From NCBI GenBank assembly GCA_040437565.1, contig JBDOQK010000018.1:310001-374000 (forward strand): a stretch of DNA of 64,000 nucleotides, given 5' to 3'. Below the pieces are notes generated by a model. That model saw only the letters and a list, made by a program, of their open reading frames with translations, was not told the DNA's origin and searched no databases. Shown here piece after piece: positions 52,397-63,550 of the stretch. Origin of the DNA: Albugo candida (Eukaryota; Oomycota; Peronosporomycetes; Albuginales). Every line of letters begins with the position of its first letter. Positions within the stretch are counted from its first letter, which is position 1. The translations under genes were made by a program, and so were the position numbers.

Positions 52397-55300
52397 ATGG
52401 TATCTTCATCTTCATCAGCGGCTCTAAGCGTACGATCGCGAGGAATACGTGCTAGCTCCTGTACGCATCGTTCTCACGACGCACCTGTAATAACATCACA
52501 AAAAATGTATGACCTCCTTCAGGACGTCGCGTTTCTATCTTCCTGCGTTGCTTTATTGCATTATTACGTCGGGTTCACGGGACTATTTGTATTTATTTTG
52601 TACGGAACCGCTGTCGAATTCGGATTTTCTATCACACAATCACTAAAATTCATTCAAAAGCGATTTGCATTTGTGTCGGAAATTCACAGTTCTATAAAGC
52701 GTTTTAGTCCCTCTTTCTTACAGATACTTTGCGCCGCGTTGAGAATAAAAACATCGCCAAATAATGCGTCAGGCAATTTGGAGTCTGAAGTATCTGATTC
52801 CGAGTCGTTTACTCCTTCCGATTGTGCCTCGTCAATCGCTGAAACCGATGGGGAAGCTGAGGTCCATCAATTTGATGCATTGGAAGCCGTCAAGTCTTCC
52901 AGGAGTAAAAGTGCACCGGCAGTCTGCTCGAATTCGGCTACTTCTCCGCTTACGGTTCACAATATCTCTCATTTGAAGGAGCATCTCGATCAGTCAATGG
53001 CTCCGGGCCACGCGATTTTGGATAGTGCAAAATGCTCTCATTGTGCATGCAGTGACACCTTTGTTCGAATCAATTCACGGGAGCCGGTACACTTTGAAAA
53101 TGAATTCTTTGACGGGAACGCATACCTTTTTGTGCGTACAAAGCCTGAGAGTCCATTATGGGCTCATCTTTTCCAAGGAAGACGACGAATGTTTTGGATT
53201 CAGGTGCAAGGAAGATTCAAACAAGAGCCTCGAGGTGTTGTGTATCTGGGTGGAGAGCTTCCATGGCGGATCTCATTGGGCATTTTCACAAAGAGTGTCG
53301 CTCTTATGGTGCTCGGTATCATTAAGAAGCTCGTAGGGAAGATCCATTACAGCTTTGGAGACTCCAAGAACCACGAACTGCCTCATATCGCATTTCCATT
53401 GTTCCAAACCGTCGATCAGTTTACATGCACGCCAAAAGGTCAACTAGCACCTCAACTCGGCGTCCAAGTCATTCAGGAGACCGAGCAGGCTCAAAAGCAT
53501 CGAAAAAGCGTTCCAGTTGGGCAGGAAACATTCAAAGTGGGACCGACCTACACTTTTCACTTTCATACGATGTACGTCGATTTACATCATTGGAAGACAG
53601 TCAACATTCCTGGAATCAATGATATGAAGCTGTCAACCTTTTTCAATTCTTCGCCGTTGCGTTTGGTCGCGTACGATGTGGAATTTGGCTCGAATGGAAT
53701 TCAAAGTGGAGGAGGAAAGCATCTCAAATGCAATAAGCGATACTTATTCTGCTTTGAAATGCACTTTGATAGCTCCAAAAACACGGATGTTGCCCGGGCG
53801 TATAGTGATGAGGAAGAAAGCGATTCGGACTCTGTTGTATCAGGCAAGATTGCAAGTGAGTCCTCGAGCAAGAGTCATCTAGATCCACAGGATGCAGCAT
53901 CCATACGGCATGTAATTAGCGCTGAATCAGCACAAGCGACGATCAGCTGCTCTTCGGATTCGTCGATGCTGACATCATCTCCCAAAGCGATTGCACCAAA
54001 ACACCGCATCGAGAAGACGACAAGCTCTCAGACACAGCAAGATCACGCGATCCAACACGGTGCTGCGGTTTGGAGGCGACGTGAGCTCGCACTGAAATGG
54101 AGATCGACCTCGGTCGCATACTTATTTTGGATGGAGGAAGTCGACTTATCGTGCAAAGTCCGGAGGGTGTACTATGTATTTTCGATCAAAGAAAAAGGCG
54201 GGCGCGAGAACTGCTTTTGTATTATGAGTGTCGACACTTTGCGTCTTTTGTTATTCCGAAATCAAAATCAGCGGTATTGGTCACTTACCCCTCCGACAAC
54301 TCGTCTCCACAGTCGTTCTCACTCAATAAGTTATGGCACAATCACAGAGGAAGCCAAGCAAGTTGGACAATACTTGGAGTTGGTCTCTACATCATCTCAT
54401 GACGCAGTCATTGGGCTATCTGATGACGAGAAAGAAGCAGACGATCGAGACACTACGGATCAGCCGAGAACACAAGCGCTTGTACTTGCAGAATTGGCAC
54501 TTGAGGCTTCTTTGTATGAGCTTTCCATCCAGCGACCGCGATTACAAGACACTCAATGGAAAGAAAACATGTCCCCTGCTTCGATAGGGGTCGATTTTGA
54601 AAAACGTGATCGAGCTACGATGAATATTGCGCATGAGGGAATTGTGTATCGTTTCTACGCCGACGAATTTCTTCGACAAGAGGTTTTAGTGGTGACACGT
54701 AAGCGGCTTTTATTCTTTCGAGCTTTCTCTCATATTGCGGACAGCATCGTACGATGTCGCGATGTCATCGCTGTAGAAGGCTGCTTATTTCCATTCATGA
54801 AGGAATCGGCCGCTCAACTCAAACAATCTCTTGCCGATACAGAGAAGTGTGAGCTGCAGGAGTGCGAATCAGCTGGCACGAGTGATACTTTGGATCAGCC
54901 ATTTGGCTATTGCTTCAAAATTGGCACTTTGGCTGAAGAACATCTCATTTGTGTTGGTACAATTGATGCTAGAGATCACTGGATTCGGGTCTTATTGCAA
55001 TACTGCACTCCAGAGGCTTTTTCTCGACAGGATGCATGCACAATTGTGCCAATTTGCTTTGCATCACGAGCTCCGTTGAAACCACAAAGTCGAATTATTC
55101 TCAACTCACGATCACTGTACCCCAGTGGTGCTACTGTGAGCTTTCCCAAAGACGTCACAGCTCACATAGCGTCCGCTCTACGTGCAGCATTAGAGATCCA
55201 TCAATGTGCATTTGAGACCGCAAGGACCTCACCATCATCCACGTGCCTCCTATACGTGTCAAAACCGTTAGAGTTCCTCAAAGCTGCGAGCTCTCTTCGA

Positions 55301-56322
55301 CAGATCGATTTGGTCGCTTTCCATAAAAGCTCAAATCATGAAGAGAAGCTGTCATTTTATCTCAATTTGTATCATTTGATACTAGCTCATGGAATGTTAT
55401 CTCATGGATTCCCGCAAGACAAACAGCAGTGGAATCGATTTTTCTCTGAGATGGGTTATATGGTCGGCATCCAGCGCGTGAGCCTGTCATTAGCGGAAAT
55501 CGAGCATGTGATTCTCCGTGCCCGCATGAAAATGGCTAGCATNNNNNNNNNNNNNNNNNNNNNNNNNNNNNNNNNNNNNNNNNNNNNNNNNNNNNNNNNN
55601 NNNNNNNNNNNNNNNNNNNNNNNNNNNNNNNNNNNNNNNNNNCATTTTATCTCAATTTGTATCATTTGATACTAGCTCATGGAATGTTATCTCATGGATT
55701 CCCGCAAGACAAACAGCAGTGGAATCGATTTTTCTCTGAGATGGGTTATATGGTCGGCATCCAGCGCGTGAGCCTGTCATTAGCGGAAATCGAGCATGTG
55801 ATTCTCCGTGCCCGCATGAAAATGGCTAGCATCCCCTATGTGAACGTGGAAGATGTGGTCTGCCTCGCATCGGATCGACTCAAGCCATTCGCTCTTGTAC
55901 ATCCAGACTTTCGTATCAGCTTTGCACTCGTCATGAACCGATCCGACTCGAGCAATCTTTGCATCTTTGAAGCTGAGAAAATCCACGAACAACTCAATCA
56001 AGTTGCAAAAGAATATCTTCAACGTCATGTCGTCGTGGAATCGGTAAAGAAGCTCATCATATTGCCTCGGGTGTGTGAGTGGTACGCCGTCGATTACACA
56101 AGTCAAAGTATCAACGATATGGCTGGGAATGGAAAGAGTGCACGAAGAGAGCAGAAGAGGGAAATAAGTCTGTATTGCGCCCGCAAATTGATGGGATTTC
56201 TCCATCCCGCTACCTTGCAAGAACTACAAGATCTTTTGAAGGACGATAGTTGCATTCACACGAGATATGGACATTTCAAATACAAACCCAAGTCAATGCT
56301 GAAGGAGGAAGTAGAATTCTGA
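52397..56322 (+). CDS. Membrane-anchored DUF1769/DUF547 protein
   Basis: Intron-free gene; once the unmerged overlap is set aside (55,353-55,542 repeated at 55,643-55,832) the frame runs unbroken from 52,397 to 56,322 and gives 1,211 residues. An N-terminal hydrophobic helix (FLSSCVALLHYYVGFTGLFV, about residues 50-80) is followed by a serine-rich linker and a DUF1769-like domain (about 225-465; FDGNAYLFVR, WIQVQGRFKQ, GVVYLGGELPW). A PH/GRAM-like region lies around 740-870 (NIAHEGIVYRFYADEFLRQE). The C-terminus is DUF547: KLSFYLNLYHLILAHGMLSH, SLAEIEHVILRARM, DFRISFALVMNRS. Known DUF547 proteins in plants are often linked to membranes or cytoskeleton, but the activity is unknown. It converges with the CCNDBP1-like gene, 222 bp apart. 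Confidence 0.82.
55543..55642. other. Assembly gap (100 N) with 190-bp duplicated flank
   Basis: Exactly 100 N. 55,353-55,542 recurs at 55,643-55,832, inside the DUF547 domain. The 290-bp offset shifts the apparent frame by two, so the gene looks split although it is intact. Confidence 0.95.
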
Positions 56323-56544
56323 TGCTTACCTTTTATAGAGAGCCAAAGTCTGGGGATAATAAGGAGACTCGTATAACGTCCTCTGCCACCTTCTGTGTCG
56401 TAAAGCAATAATGGCGATAAAATGGACGTAGTGTATGGAGTCTCGACCGATTTGAAATCGATATCCATTCATATAAAGTAATTTAATCCTTTCTGAGCAT
56501 CAATTGATGTCTCATAATGTCTCTCTGTGTTGCTTCGCATTAAT

Positions 56545-57749
56545 TCATTGCATAGCTGACACTTGCGCTCGAAACTCTTCGAATTCGCTTTGAAACTTTG
56601 CTCTCTTTTTCTGCCAAATTCGGAGAGTACTGTCGGATATATCGGGCTGAGATGAAAATGTTGTAAACAGATTGTCGACTTGAGCAGCAAAGTGTTGCAT
56701 ATTCCCATAGAGCTCATCGGCTTCAACGGGCGGATATAACGCCGCACTAACGTCTATCACTGTGTTACTACATCGCGTATACTGCCGATCGAGTAGTGAG
56801 GTCCATGCAATCAGCTCTGAATTATCGCCATCAGCTTCCGAATTCAAGGCCGCTGAAACCTTTGTGAGTGCTAATGCGCCACCCTTTAAGATATTTCCAA
56901 ACATCTCGAGAATGCGTACACCCAAAAGCACTACCGGCCGATCCTCTGGCGAGACAGTTGTATCAAAATCAAAGTCGTCGTCCAGTTCCACCGAGTCAAA
57001 AGGAGTATAAAATGTCTGTTGCAGGCATTCATTCAACTCCTTTATTGAATCTCCGAGCATCGTTAAAGTCTGAAGAACATAGAACGAGCCAAAATTTGAT
57101 CTCATGCGATTCTATCGCTCGTACCTGAAGCGTATTTCGTTGAAAGGATATCAGATTGGATGTCGGAATGTCTTGTGCTGATTTGCAAGATTCCCAAATG
57201 CGTCCGGTGAGTTCTGGAATGCGTCGGATTTCTTCGTTTTGTAGCGCCAATGTTAAGTCCCGCAGACTGTGAAGGATTCGACTACAAAGTTGATTGACTG
57301 TTTGACTCACTGTAAGCTGATCAATAGTTTTTGTAAGCGTACATTGATGTTTGAAGGATATTTGTTGCAAGAGAGGGACCGATACCACAAAACAGAGCTG
57401 TTTTCGCGGCTGAGAGAAGCTGTTTGCATGGAGTGTGAAGGCGTTTGCAAATACTTTGGGCTTCCTCGACGGACGGATTCTTTGTGTGGACCAGAGAGAA
57501 CTTTGTAATCTCATGGGAAATGGATCCTGCGGCCTGAAAACAACGCACTGATAGCAGTGGGAGCGCTAAGTGGCATGCACTTACCGCAATCCACACTTGC
57601 CTTGAGACGGTGAAATTTTCAGAAGTAGTCCAGAATGTAGCATTGAATTGGTAACCATCGCTATAGACTTTTAGTTGCTCTAGGTATAGCGCTATATCGG
57701 TGTCAAATGTAGCTATAACTTGCTTCCATGAATCATTACTTCCAGTCAT
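56545..57749 (-). CDS. CCNDBP1/GCIP-like protein
   Basis: Four exons on the minus strand: 57,749-57,585, 57,533-57,386, 57,309-57,125 and 57,069-56,545; introns 51, 76 and 55 nt; phases agree; 340 residues (human CCNDBP1 has 360). The start is MTGSNDSWKQVIATFDTDIA. The all-helical protein has an acidic segment with a conserved look, DDDFDFDTTVSPEDRPVVLL, matching the acidic run plus (T/S)PEER pattern of GCIP proteins. These are cyclin-D- and Grap2-binding regulators that act in cell-cycle control in animals; the oomycete role is unknown. The second intron is a choice among alternatives, picked because it alone keeps the frame. The gene shares a 75-bp spacer with RAD18. Confidence 0.6.
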
Positions 57750-57824
57750 AATTATAATGTGTACACATAAATTGAGATGTGATACATAAATGGTACTCTA
57801 AAGTCGTACAGGAGATTGTCTGGG
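57750..57824. promoter_or_regulatory. 75-bp divergent spacer, likely shared promoter
   Basis: Only 75 bp separate the start codons of the CCNDBP1-like gene (-) and RAD18 (+). Both core promoters and leaders must be compressed here or overlap. I identify no motif. Confidence 0.55.
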
Positions 57825-59160
57825 ATGGAAGATGAAGGAGAGTGGCAATGGCCGCAACGATTACACGAGCTACAAGCCATGGAAAGAACAGTACGATGCG
57901 CCATTTGTGGGGATTACTTGCATGGTCCTGTATTACTTCCTTGCAGGTAGAGGAATAACTCTTGGCGCGCTGAAGAAGTCTGACAAGCTGCATCATTTAT
58001 GTGGTCCAGCCATTTGTTTTGTTCTGAATGCGTTCGTAGGTATCTACAAGTAAAAGGATCGAATGGCTGTTGCCCTCAATGTAAAGTAAGCTGTGAAGTT
58101 ATCGATTTCCGTCCTATTCCGTTGTTGGAACGACTCGCGATGGAATTCGCGAGCATGAAACCGAAATTGTTGAATCTTTTGGCACCTCTAAATATCCATG
58201 ATCATGAAACGGTATCTCCAGATCGTATCAATCACGATGTCAGCGTCAAAGACGATAAAATGCCTGCACAACAGCGATTCCCATTGGTCTCCTATTCTGT
58301 CATGAAGGACAAAGAGGTTTTCCTAATTTTGCGTACCACGTTATCTTTATGACATCTTTTCCAGGTCAAAAAGCTCTTAGAAACCATCGGAATCGTTGAA
58401 AATGTCAAAGATCGCGAGGAAATCATCCAAATTCATAAAGAAGTATGCATCTATCTCAAATTCTTTGTGGCTTATTTCACTCACTTTCCGTTAGTTTGTC
58501 CTTTTGTCCAATGCACAAGCCGATTCAATCAAACCGAAAAGCACCGATGCGATACGAAGCCAAGTGTTGCAGCGATTTCGATTACGGCAGCAGGAGAAGC
58601 GAAAAGCCGATGGGAAACGACAGTTTCCCGCCGTGTGCGAAGAAACGCTGAAAAATAATTTCAAAAAATTGAAGCAGCAGATCGAAAAGTATCGAAAGCG
58701 GAAAGCTCCCACCACATTGGTGAAGGAAAGTAGCGATACGTTGGAAGCTGAATGGCGACATATTTGTCCGGTTGGATCGGTCAGAGACTTTTATATCCAT
58801 TCGAGAACGTGTGAAATTCGCCTGGAGCCTCCAGGACGTGACGCTGTTCCTTCGTCGAAAAGTGTACTGGATACAAACGATTCTTGTGATGAAGAAAGAC
58901 CATTTGAGCTAGAAGAGAAGTGTGCTGAGAGTCATACACAGGAGGACAAGCAGAAAAACAGCAGAGAAGAATTGATAGATACCAAAGAAGGCGATGAGGT
59001 TGTATGCTTAGAAGGAGATAGCTCGTGGAATTGTCAGCGTTGTACACTTTTGAATGAGGCTGTGCGGACTGTTTGTGGAGTTTGTGGTGTAGAAAGAATC
59101 CCTCGAAATGGCAACTCCTCCGCCAAGAAAAAACGGTACCAGTCCAAGCTCTTGATGTAG
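57825..59160 (+). CDS. RAD18-like E3 ubiquitin ligase (RING, SAP, RanBP2 finger)
   Basis: Four exons: 57,825-57,946, 58,010-58,316, 58,365-58,442 and 58,495-59,160; introns 63, 48 and 52 nt; phases agree; 390 residues. The RING finger is near the N-terminus and is completed by the first splice: CAICGDYLHGPVLLPCSHLF, then CSECVRRYLQ and CCPQC (C3HC4, about residues 25-70). A SAP-like DNA-binding segment follows (YSVMKDKEVKKLLETIGIVE, then EEIIQIHKEFVLLSNAQADS, about 135-180), in the layout typical of RAD18. The C-terminus has a RanBP2-type finger (WNCQRCTLLNEAVRTVCGVC, about 350-370) where animal and yeast RAD18 have a UBZ finger before the SAP. RAD18 with RAD6 monoubiquitinates PCNA at stalled forks. 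It converges with Rrp6, 39 bp apart. Confidence 0.82.
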
Positions 59161-59199
59161 ACTCTGACTTTATCTCTGGCAACGTTCATGACATATAAT

Positions 59200-61754
59200 C
59201 TACTGAAAGGTTGCATTGCGTGGAGCTTGAGATAGCTTTTTCAGTGGAAAATGTTTCATTTGTCGACTCGAATCTTTTGGAGTCTGTGCGGATTGTGCAG
59301 CTAAGAAGGGATTGTATCCGCTGGCAATAAGCGCCTTCTTGCTCGCCATTTTTCTTTGGGGTGGATTTTGATCCTGAGTTGTTAAATGATTCGTGCTGAG
59401 CTTGGAGCTTGCCGCGTTGTAGTCAAATGGTTTGTACGGTGCTTGGGCATGATCTGTGGCATTTGTGGCTGTATCAACAGTGTCTATCAATGCGGTGTCT
59501 CGCTCTTTTTCGGGTGCATTCTTTTTCATGCATTGTTTCCTTGAAGTCTTATAATGCTTTCGAGGAAGTTTATACATCTCAGAGATGGATTCTGGAAATG
59601 GTTCGTCTTGGTCAGGTACATCTGGCTCCTTGACGGCCGAGTTGGATACTTTCTCTGGAACGCCAAATTGCATGGAATCCTTATCGCAACGTTCGACTGT
59701 GAATACAATCGACCCGACAGTATCGCGAACTTGCTTTAGAATCTTTGAGCTGTTATCGTTTACTTGATCATTTGACGGAAAACGAAGTCTTTTGTGGAGC
59801 AACTTGTCGTCTTTTACTATGGTGATTTTTCGTTTCATAGACCTCCAAGGCTTGTGAGCTTGACTCGGCTCATAATTCACAGTTGGAGACTCCATTGCGA
59901 CTTTTCGCGTGGTCTGTGCCGTCGAGGATATCATTGGAACAGCTTTTGTGTCATCGGACCTCAACATTTCTCTCTCAGCCGAAATCATTCCAACGATCTC
60001 TGAAGCATATTTTTGTATCAGAGGTGGCATCACATTTCGAAGCCGTAGGAGCTGATCCGAATTCGCCGGCAAATGTCCTGTGATTTGCACAAGTAGTTGA
60101 TTTGGAAGCACATACATTGATGACTCATCTTCTTCGCGAGCAACAGCATCTCTCCAAAAGTAGAGACGTCGGAATACCCGCTGTTGTAATTCTGAGAACG
60201 CTGCCACACCGGCGGAAGCTGTCAATTTGGTCAGAAGAGCTCGACAATCATCTTCCGAGACTTGTGGCTTGGAGTACACTTGGAGACACAACTGCGTTGA
60301 TTGCTTGTGCACCTCACGAACCAAATTGGATGCATTTGGGTCACTTTTCAATAACAAGTCCTCCTTCATTCTCTTGTAAATGAACAGTAGATATCGCGTA
60401 TCTTCACGAGCATATCGAGTCATCTCTACGCTTAGAGGCCGTTGACGCCAATCGGCCAGTTGGTATTGCTTATCAGCGTCAATGTCACAGTATCGTTTCA
60501 GCAAATACGCCAGCGAAAAGCGTGGAAGCTGGAGTAAGCGAGCAGCCCGACCAGTATCAAACATGTTGACAACATACAGTCCGAGATCTCGCTGAAGCCA
60601 AAGAATGTCCATATCTGCTCCATGGAGCACTTTGAGTTTTTTCGGGTCACAGAAGACTTGATTCAATTGCTGCAAAGAGGACCGTAATGCGAGAGTATCG
60701 ACCAGGAAATCATGATTGTTTGTGGAGATTTGCATCAGACACGTGAGCCCGAGGTATGATCGATAATTGTGATGCTCTAAATCGATCGCTAGTGCGTGAG
60801 CTTGCTGCAGAATTTGCAGCATTTGTTGGAATGTATCAGTAGAATCGACCCATAGAAACAAAGCCTTTTGTATCGAAATCTTGTCAAACGAAGTATCCAT
60901 TTCAGAAATATAAAGCTGACAATCGGGTATTTTGAGCCCCACGAGCTCATTATAGTATGGATGGAATGAANNNNNNNNNNNNNNNNNNNNNNNNNNNNNN
61001 NNNNNNNNNNNNNNNNNNNNNNNNNNNNNNNNNNNNNNNNNNNNNNNNNNNNNNNNNNNNNNNNNNNNNNAGTAGAATCGACCCATAGAAACAAAGCCTT
61101 TTGTATCGAAATCTTGTCAAACGAAGTATCCATTTCAGAAATATAAAGCTGACAATCGGGTATTTTGAGCCCCACGAGCTCATTATAGTATGGATGGAAT
61201 GAAGCATCGTCTTCGTGTATTGGGAATTCATTTGTAATGGCATGAGGTTTGCTGGAGAGTTTCGACACAAAAGGAGCAGTGGAATTATCAATTGTTTCGT
61301 GAAATAAGTGCTGCGGTTTCGCCATTTCCACTTTTTCGAACTTTTTGACCGAATTTGACGTCGCGCTTCGTTTTGTAAATTCCGCAGAATAGTTTTCCAA
61401 TTGCGAATTTGAGTTTATATTCTCATTGTGTTGCGTTTGGCCCTCCAAAAGTCTGAATGTCTCATCTAAAAAGTGATCGGTGGTGTCTGTGATCCATTCT
61501 TTCGGATCGGAATGCTGAAACAATTGTGTGGCATCAGAGTCTTCCTGCTCATTTGGCTCATGGGAGGTACTTTTAGCGAGATTCACAACAAGTCGGTGAA
61601 TGGAGGATTTACAGGATTCTATAGAGGAAGAGAAAGAGGTGTTGTGCTTGAGATAGTAGTGATATTCGTCTTCTTCGCTCGGGATACTGTTGGAAGCTTT
61701 CACAGCGACAATTATTTTCTGATACAATTCATTTACAAATGCATTGGTATCCAT
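59200..61754 (-). CDS. RRP6: Exosome 3'-5' exonuclease Rrp6/EXOSC10
   Basis: Minus-strand gene without introns. Setting aside the unmerged overlap (60,838-60,970 = 61,071-61,203), the frame is continuous. I prefer the start MDTNAFVNELYQKI at 61,754 (773 residues); an upstream Met at 61,841 would add 29 residues but collides with the LRRC23 start. A PMC2NT-like N-terminus (NSTAPFVSKLSSKPHA) leads to the DEDDy exonuclease: AIDLEHHNYRSYLGLTCLMQ, VLHGADMDILWLQRD, MFDTGRAARLLQLPRFSLAY, QLADWRQRPL and YAREDTRYLLFIY. An HRDC domain follows (AREEDESSMYVLPNQLLVQI), then a basic tail. The enzyme trims rRNA and snoRNA and destroys faulty nuclear transcripts with the exosome. It matches human EXOSC10 block by block. 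Confidence 0.93.
60971..61070. other. Assembly gap (100 N) with 133-bp duplicated flank
   Basis: Exactly 100 N inside Rrp6. 60,838-60,970 is repeated at 61,071-61,203. The coding frame looks broken only because of this. Confidence 0.95.
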
Positions 61755-62455
61755 TGATCGATAACACCTAATACCTTTATATTTTAATGCGTCTGGTGAA
61801 ACTTTTATTGGATCTTGAAAGGACACAAGATACCTGAGCATGGCTGAAGAGGAAGGTTCTGAGAAGGAATCAAATGATACGAATGAACAGGATCCTACTT
61901 TGATACATTACATAAAAGGTCTCTCGCGTCTTCAGCAAGCACCTGGGAAGGATGGGTACGCGTATANNNNNNNNNNNNNNNNNNNNNNNNNNNNNNNNNN
62001 NNNNNNNNNNNNNNNNNNNNNNNNNNNNNNNNNNNNNNNNNNNNNNNNNNNNNNNNNNNNNNNNNNGTCTGAATGTCTCATCTAAAAAGTGATCGGTGGT
62101 GTCTGTGATCCATTCTTTCGGATCGGAATGCTGAAACAATTGTGTGGCATCAGAGTCTTCCTGCTCATTTGGCTCATGGGAGGTACTTTTAGCGAGATTC
62201 ACAACAAGTCGGTGAATGGAGGATTTACAGGATTCTATAGAGGAAGAGAAAGAGGTGTTGTGCTTGAGATAGTAGTGATATTCGTCTTCTTCGCTCGGGA
62301 TACTGTTGGAAGCTTTCACAGCGACAATTATTTTCTGATACAATTCATTTACAAATGCATTGGTATCCATTGATCGATAACACCTAATACCTTTATATTT
62401 TAATGCGTCTGGTGAAACTTTTATTGGATCTTGAAAGGACACAAGATACCTGAGC
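61755..62455. promoter_or_regulatory. Rrp6/LRRC23 divergent junction, shown twice
   Basis: The interval between MDTNAF of Rrp6 and the LRRC23 ATG is really about 85 bp. It appears as 700 bp because 61,451-61,966 is repeated at 62,067-62,582 across a gap. The upstream in-frame Rrp6 Met and the LRRC23 Met share one CATG palindrome (61,839-61,842; 62,455-62,458). 61,840-61,966 is a partial copy of LRRC23 exon 1, and 62,067-62,370 is a copy of the Rrp6 N-terminus. Confidence 0.7.
61967..62066. other. Assembly gap (100 N) with 516-bp duplicated flank
   Basis: Exactly 100 N. 61,451-61,966 reappears at 62,067-62,582. Three substitutions separate the copies within LRRC23 exon 1 (near 61,891-61,908 versus 62,507-62,524), one changing a Glu to a Gln codon. 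Confidence 0.95.
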
Positions 62456-63550
62456 ATGGCTGAAGAGGAAGGTTCTGAGAAGGAATCAAATGATACGAAT
62501 CAACAGGATCCTACGCTGATACATTACATAAAAGGTCTCTCGCGTCTTCAGCAAGCACCTGGGAAGGATGGGTACGCGTATACAGCTCTTGATCTCACGG
62601 TATGTATCCGTATGTATGGAGCTCTGCAGTCGTGAGACATATGAAGCATACGCTGTAGAATAAGAGCTTGGAACGTATCGATCTCATCAAACAATATTGC
62701 TATATTCAGATACTAAATCTATCACAAAACAAAATTGAGGATTTCTCACCGCTTTCCGAGCTCAAGTACTTAGTAAGCGTAAATATCGCCGAAAACGCGA
62801 TTGAAACGATACCTACCCTTTGTAATGTGCATTTGAAGGTTAGTTGCATATTCGCATTATGATGAAGAAGTCGGAACCATTGTGATACTGTAAGGCGATT
62901 GATCTCACAAGGAATCAGATTACATCGCTCAAAGACTTTCAGAGCGACACAGTAGCAAATCTCATCGTGACTGAGAATTCTTTACAGTCTATCGACGGCA
63001 TTGAGCAGCTTCCTCAACTCACCACGTTGATTGCCTCAATAAATCAAATATCCGTCTTGTGGTCGCGAGATATGGATCAACTGCCTGACTTACCTCTGGA
63101 ACATTTAGAGTTGGTGAGCAGCTATACATCTACTGCCTCGCGTCTTCTATTGATCATTGACCTTGGTTTTGAAGAACGCTAATGCTCTGAAAAGCCTACA
63201 TGGCATTGAGCGCTTCAAACATTTAAAATGCCTCCATCTTCGAGATAATCAAGTAGGTAGATTTTTGAGGCGTTAAATTGTTCGGCATTACATTGACTTC
63301 AAATGATCAGATTCAGGATGTTCAGGATGTGAGCATGCTCAGGCCATTGAAGTTTTTGAAAGTACTTGATCTAACAGGGAATCCTGTCAGCGAGGCAGAG
63401 GCTTACCGGCAAAATATCATTATCCTACTATCGGATCTTTCCATCTTGGACACCATCCCAATTGAGAAGGAAGAGGTTTTGACAGCCGCAATCTTGAAAC
63501 AGGAACGTGAAGCGGCTGAAGTCAATTCAGTCACAAATGATGCAGAGTGA
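62456..63550 (+). CDS. Radial-spoke leucine-rich repeat protein LRRC23
   Basis: Five exons: 62,456-62,599, 62,659-62,838, 62,895-63,113, 63,175-63,252 and 63,311-63,550; introns 56-61 nt, all in phase 0; 286 residues. After an acidic start (MAEEEGSEKESNDT) come SDS22-type leucine-rich repeats: YIQILNLSQNKIEDFSPLSE, AIDLTRNQITSLKDF, NLIVTENSLQSIDGIEQLPQ, HLKCLHLRDNQIQDV and VLDLTGNPVSEAEAYRQN. The order and the C-terminal cap match human LRRC23, including NP(x)5-7YRQ followed by EEV-x-R/K-QE. LRRC23 belongs to the axonemal radial spoke, so the organism should have a motile flagellum. It is divergent from Rrp6. Confidence 0.83.

Noticed and set aside
57825-59160. Co-regulated ubiquitin pathway cluster of RAD18 and the giant deubiquitinase
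   Set aside because: The genes are about 11 kb apart with unrelated genes between them. Linkage alone does not support a functional cluster.
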